Shown: positions 61,015-64,000 of the stretch, in pieces
Numbering within the stretch: position 1 is the stretch's first letter
Layout of the letters: each line of letters starts with the position of its first letter
Assembly (NCBI GenBank): GCA_020160915.1
Contig: JAIUPK010000001.1
Coordinates: 279,645-343,644 of the forward strand
Length of the DNA: 64,000 bases
DNA from: Actinomycetota bacterium
GTDB lineage: Bacteria; Actinomycetota; Actinomycetes; Actinomycetales; Microbacteriaceae
Direction: 5' to 3'
Notes under the pieces: generated by a model
Databases searched by the model: none
What the model saw: only the letters and a program-made list of their open reading frames with translations
What the model was told of the DNA's origin: nothing
Translations under genes and position numbers: made by a program

Positions 61015-62159
61015 TTCTGATCAGGACCTTCCGCGGCAGGGATTCCTATCTTACCGCGACGCCAGCGTCCGTCTTGCGGCCACGCCAGCACCACGCCCGC
61101 GATGACGACCGGAGCGATCAGGAAGACGTAGCCGACGACGTCGTCAGGCACCAGCACAGAACCACCGGCCGAACCGAGCGAGAGCAGCAGGATCGCACCG
61201 AGCAGACCGACTGCTGCGCAGGCAGCGACGACCCTGCTCTCGAATACCAGGCTGAGTCCCGTCAGCAGCGCCGCCGTGATCACCACCGTCGCGACGATGC
61301 CCCAGGGCACCGTTACTCCGAGTACGTCAACCGTTGCCCGGTGCGCGACCGTGAGCACACTTCCCGCGAAGGCACCGATCACCAGGCCGAGAACGCTCGA
61401 CCCGATCCGCGACGGCAGGCTCATCGACGAGAATGCCCGGGCCGGGCGGAGCCGGTCGAAGCGCTCGGGTTCGCCCAGCGGCCGCGGCTCGCCCGAGGAG
61501 AGCGAGTAGGTATCGCCCTGCACCAGCACCTGGGTGCGGTGCGCCGCCAACGCGGCAGCCTTGCGCTCAGCCGCTGCGGGATCGTTCACGACCACCGCCG
61601 CCCTGCTCCTGGGGGTGATCACGTAGAACGGAACGCCGATCACCTCAGCCGCCGTGCGGGTCGCCTCGTGGGCGCGTACATGGTCGGGATGCCCATAGCC
61701 GCCGTCTGCGGCATAGCTCACCACTACGTCGGGCTCGACGTCGATGAGCACGGCAGCAATGTCGGCGGCAACCTCGCCCGCGTCCGCCGCCGTCAGCGAA
61801 TCGGGGTCGAGGATGCCGCTGGCCTGCGCACCTCGCCTGCCCCAGCTCATCCCGGAGTCGACGTACCGCCGCGGCTCACGCCCCTGCCAGCGAGCGTCGG
61901 GATTGCCCAGGATGCGGTGGTCGGTGACACCGAGAATCCGCAACGCCTCGGCCAGTTCGGCTTCGCGCGCGCTGCCGAGCTGCTCGGGCGCGTCGGCCAG
62001 ATGCTGGAGGTCGTCGGGGATCACCTCGCCGCGTTCGCCTCGCGTGAGGGTGAGCACTGTCACTGCGGCACCGCGATCGATCAGCGTGGCGATCGTCGCC
62101 CCGGTCGAGATGGACTCGTCGTCGGGATGCGCGTGAACAAAGAGCACTCGCTCGGTCAC
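61011..62159 (-). CDS. mshB: MshB-like GlcNAc-inositol deacetylase with C-terminal membrane domain
   Basis: 382 residues. PIG-L domain in the first 270: AHPDDES near 10-16, [18 protein letters not shown] and [11 protein letters not shown] near 155 match mycothiol deacetylase MshB, which removes acetate from GlcNAc-inositol. Known MshB is about 300 residues and soluble; here about 110 further residues contain four hydrophobic helices ([17 protein letters not shown] start, [20 protein letters not shown], in part, end). GTG at 62159 keeps the family N-terminus. First gene of the fdxA-dapC transcript. Confidence 0.85.
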   Translation of the reverse strand: MTERVLFVHAHPDDESISTGATIATLIDRGAAVTVLTLTRGERGEVIPDDLQHLADAPEQLGSAREAELAEALRILGVTDHRILGNPDARWQGREPRRYVDSGMSWGRRGAQASGILDPDSLTAADAGEVAADIAAVLIDVEPDVVVSYAADGGYGHPDHVRAHEATRTAAEVIGVPFYVITPRSRAAVVVNDPAAAERKAAALAAHRTQVLVQGDTYSLSSGEPRPLGEPERFDRLRPARAFSSMSLPSRIGSSVLGLVIGAFAGSVLTVAHRATVDVLGVTVPWGIVATVVITAALLTGLSLVFESRVVAACAAVGLLGAILLLSLGSAGGSVLVPDDVVGYVFLIAPVVIAGVVLAWPQDGRWRRGKIGIPAAEGPDQK

Positions 62160-62222
62160 CTGACTACCCCTCAATTTCTCGCCGGGTAGACAGGATACGT
62201 CCTCCGGGCTAGGGTCGATAGG

Positions 62223-62241
62223 TAAGGTTAGCCTAACCAAC
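62223..62241. promoter_or_regulatory. IdeR/DtxR-type iron box upstream of efeU
   Basis: TAAGGTTAGCCTAACCAAC has the core AGGTTAGCCTAACC, matching the DtxR-family consensus TTAGGTTAGSCTAACCTAA in 16 or so of 19 positions. It lies 23 bp upstream of efeU and would repress the operon when iron is sufficient. Confidence 0.8.
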
Positions 62242-62263
62242 CCCAAATCTCACGAAAGCTCAC

Positions 62264-63112
62264 GTGCTCGCCAACTTCCTGATCGGCCTCCGCGAGGGCC
62301 TCGAGGCCGCGCTCGTCGTCGGCATTCTCGTCGCCTACCTGCGCAAGATCGGCCGTGACGATGTGCTCCCCCGCATCTGGCTGGGCGTCGGGCTCGCAGT
62401 GGCGCTCTCCCTCGCCATCGGGGCGGCCCTGACCTTCGGCACCTACGGCCTGTCGTTCCAGGCGCAGGAACTCATCGGCGGCATCCTGTCGATCGTCGCC
62501 ACGGGCTTCGTCACCTGGATGGTGTTCTGGATGCTCCGCGCGGCCCGCGGACTGTCGCGCGAGTTGCGCAGCGACGTCGATTCGCACCTCGCCGGCGCCG
62601 GCTGGGGACTCGTGCTCGTGGCATTCCTCGCCGTCGGCCGGGAGGGCATTGAGACCGCCCTGTTCATCTGGGCCGCCGTGCAGGCCAGCGGCTCAACCGC
62701 CCTGCCCCTGGCGGGTGCCGCTCTGGGAATCGTCGTCGCTGTCGTGCTGGGGTATCTGATCTACCGCGGCGTGCTGTCCATCAACCTCAGCAAGTTCTTC
62801 ACCTACACGGGTGCGATCCTCATCGTGGTCGCCGCGGGGGTGATCGCCTACGGCGTGCATGACCTGCAGGAGGCGGGAGTGCTCCCGGGCATCAACTCGC
62901 TGGCGTTCGACGTGACAGCGGCCGTGCCGCCCGACAGCTGGTACGGCACCCTGCTCAAGGGCACGCTCAACTTCTCCCCCGCGACCACCTGGCTGGAGGC
63001 GATCGTGTGGGTCGCCTATGTCGTGCCGGTCATGACGATCTTCCTCCTCAAGTCCCGCCAGCGCCCCGCGGCGCCGGTCGCACCCACCCCCGAAACCGCT
63101 GGAGCCCGATGA
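62264..63112 (+). CDS. efeU: EfeU/FTR1 family iron permease
   Basis: 282 residues with seven hydrophobic helices. The two iron-permease motifs REGLEA (residues 9-14) and REGIETALF near 126-134 are present. It imports iron, probably ferric iron delivered by EfeO and EfeB. GTG start at 62264. An IdeR-type box lies just upstream, and the stop overlaps the efeO ATG, so iron-regulated cotranscription is expected. Confidence 0.94.
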   Translation: MLANFLIGLREGLEAALVVGILVAYLRKIGRDDVLPRIWLGVGLAVALSLAIGAALTFGTYGLSFQAQELIGGILSIVATGFVTWMVFWMLRAARGLSRELRSDVDSHLAGAGWGLVLVAFLAVGREGIETALFIWAAVQASGSTALPLAGAALGIVVAVVLGYLIYRGVLSINLSKFFTYTGAILIVVAAGVIAYGVHDLQEAGVLPGINSLAFDVTAAVPPDSWYGTLLKGTLNFSPATTWLEAIVWVAYVVPVMTIFLLKSRQRPAAPVAPTPETAGAR

Positions 63113-64000
63113 TCCCCCGTTCCGCCCCCACCACTGTGAGCCTCAGCGCTTTGGGTCTTGCCGCGCTGGTCGCGCTCACCGGATGCGTGCCGAACGCGAC
63201 ATCCGCCGCGGGGTCGACCCAGCTGACGGTCGACTCGAGTGCAGACGCGTGCACCGTGTCGGCGGCCGAGGCTCCGAGCGGCACGATCTCGTTCGTTGTG
63301 ACCAACTCGGGCGATCAGGTGACCGAGTTCTACCTGCTCGCCGGCGATGGCCTGCGCATCGTGGGTGAGGCCGAGAACATCGGTCCGGGCATCTCCCGCA
63401 CCCTCGTGGTGCAGGTGAGCCCCGGGGACTATTTCACCGTCTGCAAGCCGGGCATGGCTGGCGCGGGCGTCGGCAAAGCGGCCTTCACAGTGATCGACTC
63501 CGGAAACCCTCTCGCGCTCGGCGACGACCTCACCGCCCAGATCGACACCGCCAACGCCAACTACAAGTCGTACGTCAAGGATCAGGTCGAGAACCTCGTC
63601 ACGGGCACCGAGGCGTTCGCCGCCGCCTACATCGCCGGCGATGATGACGCTGCACGCGCCCTGTACGCGCCGACCCGGGTCTTCTGGGAGCGCATCGAGA
63701 CCGTGGCCGAATCGTTCGGCGACCTCGACCCCCGCATGGACCTGCGCGAGGCCGACCTCGAAGAAGGTCAGGACTGGACCGGCTGGCACGCCATCGAGAA
63801 GGATCTGTGGCCCGCCGAGGCCGAACCCGGCTTCCAGCCCTACGACCAGACCAAGCGCGAGGCACTGGCCACCCAGCTCGTCGATGACACCCACACCCTG
63901 TACGCCGACGTGCAGCAACTCGAGTTCACACTCGCGCAGCAGACCAACGGCGCGATCGGGCTGCTCGACGAGGTCGCCAGCGGCAAGGTCACAGGCGAGG
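63109..64000 (+). CDS. efeO: EfeO iron-binding lipoprotein (partial, runs off the window)
   Basis: 297 codons are visible from ATG at 63109, which overlaps the efeU stop (ATGA). A signal peptide with lipobox ALTGC (near 22-26) is followed by a cupredoxin-like domain ([20 protein letters not shown], in part, to YFTVCKPGM near 115) and the start of the M75/imelysin domain with its metal motif [10 protein letters not shown] near 225-234. EfeO binds iron and copper outside the membrane and passes iron to EfeU. The C-terminal end lies beyond 64000. Confidence 0.93.
   Translation, partial: MIPRSAPTTVSLSALGLAALVALTGCVPNATSAAGSTQLTVDSSADACTVSAAEAPSGTISFVVTNSGDQVTEFYLLAGDGLRIVGEAENIGPGISRTLVVQVSPGDYFTVCKPGMAGAGVGKAAFTVIDSGNPLALGDDLTAQIDTANANYKSYVKDQVENLVTGTEAFAAAYIAGDDDAARALYAPTRVFWERIETVAESFGDLDPRMDLREADLEEGQDWTGWHAIEKDLWPAEAEPGFQPYDQTKREALATQLVDDTHTLYADVQQLEFTLAQQTNGAIGLLDEVASGKVTGE

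Overview
The window is GC-rich, densely coding chromosomal DNA from a high-GC Gram-positive bacterium. Family content and gene order point to an actinobacterium, most likely of the family Microbacteriaceae. From memory of the Mycobacterium tuberculosis map, the order UPF0182 / PDZ-Lon protease / DUF2342 / cyclodehydratase-like protein / UvrD2 / NudC / AdnB / AdnA / DUF3107 / ferritin-like protein / DEAD helicase (about 14-38 kb) matches the Rv3193c-Rv3211 neighbourhood. The order MgtE-N / DUF1003 / Mrp / TatB / O-methyltransferase / DUF3117 / dapE-dapD / dapC / ferredoxin / mshB (about 43-62 kb) resembles Rv1170-Rv1232c. No rRNA, CRISPR array, phage or transposase gene was seen. One tRNA gene (initiator tRNA-fMet) is present.

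Region by region. 1-6240 (minus strand): a tightly coupled operon with two response-regulator/PIG-L-deacetylase fusions, an ATP-grasp ligase, a PHP hydrolase, a processive family-2 glycosyltransferase, a one-helix membrane protein and two stand-alone receiver proteins, the last cut by the window edge. This is the best candidate for an undescribed system. 6330-7945: amidohydrolase and NAD synthetase. 8047-12628: glyoxylate shunt (aceA-aceB) with a divergent RamB/ScfR-type regulator. 12631-13891: luciferase-like oxidoreductase and tRNA-fMet. 13984-33428: envelope protein, proteases, NAD/NADH hydrolase and three UvrD-family helicase genes including AdnAB, interrupted by an accessory MFS-LysR-DUF4239 block (24.1-27.1 kb). 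33503-37934: DUF3107, ferritin-like and DEAD-box genes, interrupted by a 1.6-kb insertion (membrane methyltransferase plus VapBC) bounded by 18-bp direct repeats. 38014-43220: small membrane protein, two paralogous lipoproteins, PHP and endo/exonuclease-phosphatase proteins, Xaa-Pro aminopeptidase. 43464-46963: stress protein, MgtE-N/PRC protein, DUF1003 and Mrp. 47050-52585: accessory block with a 34-residue membrane protein, LysR regulator, PLP decarboxylase, GPH-type transporter and succinate-semialdehyde dehydrogenase. 52589-62159: TatB, O-methyltransferase, DUF3117, mannosyltransferase-like protein, lysine/peptidoglycan precursor genes dapE, dapD and dapC, citrate synthase, ferredoxin and a mycothiol-type deacetylase. 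62264-64000: EfeU and EfeO iron uptake behind an IdeR/DtxR-type box.

Two cross-cutting features stand out. First, many genes carry a TAnnnT hexamer followed by only 6-7 bases and then ATG or GTG, the signature of leaderless transcripts. Second, two families of short palindromic repeats recur. Besides lying between genes, they appear inside the reading frames of isocitrate lyase and the PLP decarboxylase and supply the start region of Mrp. All functional calls come from reading motifs and family knowledge; no database search was run.
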